NCBI GenBank assembly: GCA_009781755.1
Contig: WQVD01000007.1
Coordinates: forward strand, 21,181 to 85,180
Direction of reading: 5' to 3'
DNA length: 64,000 bases
Source of the DNA: Defluviitaleaceae bacterium
GTDB taxonomy: Bacteria; Bacillota; Clostridia; Lachnospirales; WQUN01
The notes beneath the pieces were generated by a model that saw nothing but the letters and a program-made list of their open reading frames with translations, made no database searches and was not told the origin of the DNA. The position numbers were made by a program, and so were the translations under genes. Of the stretch, positions 62,750 through 64,000 are shown piece by piece (position 1 is the first letter of the stretch; each line of letters starts with the position of its first letter).

Positions 62750-62778
62750 AGTATATACTATGCCGCGTAGCCTTGCAA
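62750..62778 (-). promoter_or_regulatory. Promoter of the ferredoxin gene
   Basis: On the minus strand TTGCAA, 17 bases, TATACT. It overlaps the leader of the divergent glycoside hydrolase gene. Confidence 0.65.
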
Positions 62779-62792
62779 GAAGGAGCGTTCGT

Positions 62793-64000
62793 ATGAATCA
62801 TGAAACTTTTTTGAACCCCCCAGCCAAGTACCGCGGTGCGCCTTTTTGGGCGTGGAATTGTAAATTGGAAGCGGATGAACTGACCCGCCAAATCCATATC
62901 TTCAAAGAGATGGGTTTGGGGGGCTTTTTTATGCACAGCCGTAGCGGGCTGGCCACGGAGTATTTGGGCGATGAATTTTTTCAACTGGTTGCAAATTGCA
63001 ACCAGTTGGCAATCGACAACGACATGATTTGCTACCTATACGACGAGGACCGCTGGCCGTCTGGCGCAGCGGGCGGGTTGGTGACGAAAGACCACGCGCA
63101 CCGGTTGCAATTGCTCGTCTTTTGCCCGGCAGAGGATGACTTTGGGGCAGGCACCCCCCTGCCCTACCGCCGCAATCAAGTGGACACCACGGTATCACGC
63201 AAGTTGATTGCGCGGTACAAAATCCAGTTGCATAACGGTAACATGGTGGGGTACGAACGCGTAGAATCCTTCCCCGACGGGTGGAATCAAAACGCGGCAC
63301 ACAGTAACGGCGATGAAAACGTGTGGTATTACGAGGCTTACTTGGCCGTGGCGGGCGATGATCCATGGTTTAACAATGAAGCCTACGTGAACACGCTGGA
63401 CAAAAACGCCGTAGCCCGATTCATCGAATTGACCCACGAAAAATACAAGGCAAAAATGGGCTCATACTTCGGCAAGTCCATCCCTGCGATTTTTACGGAC
63501 GAGCCGCAGTTTTCTTTCAAACAAACGCTGGAGCGCGGTGCGGTTAAACAAGCTGTGACGCTGCCCTTCACGCATGATTTCGAGGATACGTACACGCAGA
63601 CTTATGGCGTAGGCTTGTTGGATTATCTGCCGGAGCTGTTTTGGGAATGGCAAGACGGGCGGTATTCCGCCGCGCGCTACCGTTACCACGACCACGTGTG
63701 CGAGCGTTTCACACAGGCCTTTGCCGACCAAGTAGGTGCGTGGTGCCAAGCCAACGACATCGTCTTGACCGGCCACATGATGGAGGAAGCGACACTGACT
63801 TCGCAAACACGTGCCATTGGTGATTGCATGCGGGCTTACCGCGGATTCGGCTTGCCGGGCATCGACATGCTGTGCGACCGGCGCGAATACGCCACCGCCA
63901 AACAAGCGCAAAGCGCGGCGCACCAATTTGGCCGCGAAGGCGTGCTGAGCGAACTGTACGGCGTAACCAATTGGAATTTCGACTTCCGCGGGCACAAATT
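62793..64000 (+). CDS. Glycoside hydrolase-like protein (GH106/rhamnosidase-like N-terminus), partial
   Basis: The frame is open from ATG 62793 (AAGGAG upstream) to the window edge, 402 codons. The start has the pattern PPAKYRGAPFWAWNCKLEADE then RQIHIFKEMGLGGFFMHSR, and LYDEDRWPSGAAGG, typical of a large group of (beta/alpha)8 glycosidases often annotated as GH106-like or rhamnosidase-like; FTDEPQFSF supplies a probable catalytic acidic residue. No signal peptide, so an intracellular enzyme acting on imported sugars is likely. The 27-bp palindrome lies in frame at residues 64-72. Confidence 0.75.
   Translation, partial: MNHETFLNPPAKYRGAPFWAWNCKLEADELTRQIHIFKEMGLGGFFMHSRSGLATEYLGDEFFQLVANCNQLAIDNDMICYLYDEDRWPSGAAGGLVTKDHAHRLQLLVFCPAEDDFGAGTPLPYRRNQVDTTVSRKLIARYKIQLHNGNMVGYERVESFPDGWNQNAAHSNGDENVWYYEAYLAVAGDDPWFNNEAYVNTLDKNAVARFIELTHEKYKAKMGSYFGKSIPAIFTDEPQFSFKQTLERGAVKQAVTLPFTHDFEDTYTQTYGVGLLDYLPELFWEWQDGRYSAARYRYHDHVCERFTQAFADQVGAWCQANDIVLTGHMMEEATLTSQTRAIGDCMRAYRGFGLPGIDMLCDRREYATAKQAQSAAHQFGREGVLSELYGVTNWNFDFRGHK
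62982..63008. repeat. Palindromic element 7, in frame within the glycoside hydrolase gene
   Basis: CAACTGGTTGCAA-A-TTGCAACCAGTTG, a perfect 13-bp inverted repeat with one central base, encoding QLVANCNQL between YLGDEFF and AIDNDMICYLYDED. Confidence 0.9.

Overview
The window most likely comes from a spore-forming Clostridia-type Firmicute, probably an uncultured one. The evidence is strong AGGAGG-type ribosome binding sites, a SpoIIR orthologue, a SpoVB/MurJ-like flippase, two large sortase-type surface proteins, DUF1659/DUF2922 and DUF2975/YozG-type gene pairs, and many clostridial-style 4Fe-4S proteins. Genes sit on both strands in short operons separated by clear intrinsic terminators. 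I see no phage, plasmid backbone or complete IS element.

Layout: 1-1918 (minus) is a radical SAM/SPASM enzyme translationally coupled to an unusual lipoprotein-like protein that carries an in-frame amber codon. 2130-7192 (minus) holds an amidohydrolase, a DUF2785 protein and a giant GNAT fusion. 7394-11617 (plus) is a type III restriction-modification locus with a short tandem repeat before mod, a Res lacking the nuclease end, and an unknown protein. 11682-18074 has two paired membrane proteins, an ABC exporter operon and a NarL-type two-component system. 18448-20482 (minus) is an ECF sigma factor with a membrane-anchored serpin in the anti-sigma position. 20578-24764 has a QueG-like reductase, an AraC/GyrI regulator, a flippase, a lipoprotein and tRNA-Gln. 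25278-31907 has a lectin/Cna-B surface protein, a cupin and a short Hsp70. 32057-40436 has a FIST sensor with a hybrid kinase, DUF2975/XRE/DUF4173 genes, a UvrD-like helicase, small membrane proteins and DUF1836. 40447-43606 (minus) is an AT-rich lipoprotein gene beside a decayed toxin-antitoxin pair and the DUF1659/DUF2922 pair. 44231-51073 encodes a 2280-residue surface protein. 51244-54964 is a transaldolase-transketolase-aldo/keto reductase operon. The rest holds a CDP-alcohol phosphatidyltransferase, a MerR regulator, a nonsense-mutated serine hydrolase, a lipoprotein, spoIIR, a second aldo/keto reductase, a NIF3 protein, a ferredoxin and the start of a glycoside hydrolase.

Three families of repeated non-coding sequence run through the window and are its most interesting feature. 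(1) A 27-bp palindrome, CARYYGGTNGCAA-N-TTGCNACCRRYTG, occurs seven times. It is used as a terminator stem after operons and also lies in frame inside two protein genes, with arm changes that are almost always compensated in the other arm. (2) A composite inverted-repeat element of about 260 bp made of GC-rich hairpins has two full copies and one shortened copy. (3) A roughly 300-bp element occurs twice, each time 130-200 bp upstream of a membrane or surface protein gene; its stems show compensatory changes, so it is a strong candidate for a structured RNA. A possible sigma-F promoter placed inside a terminator hairpin in front of spoIIR is a further specific regulatory hypothesis.
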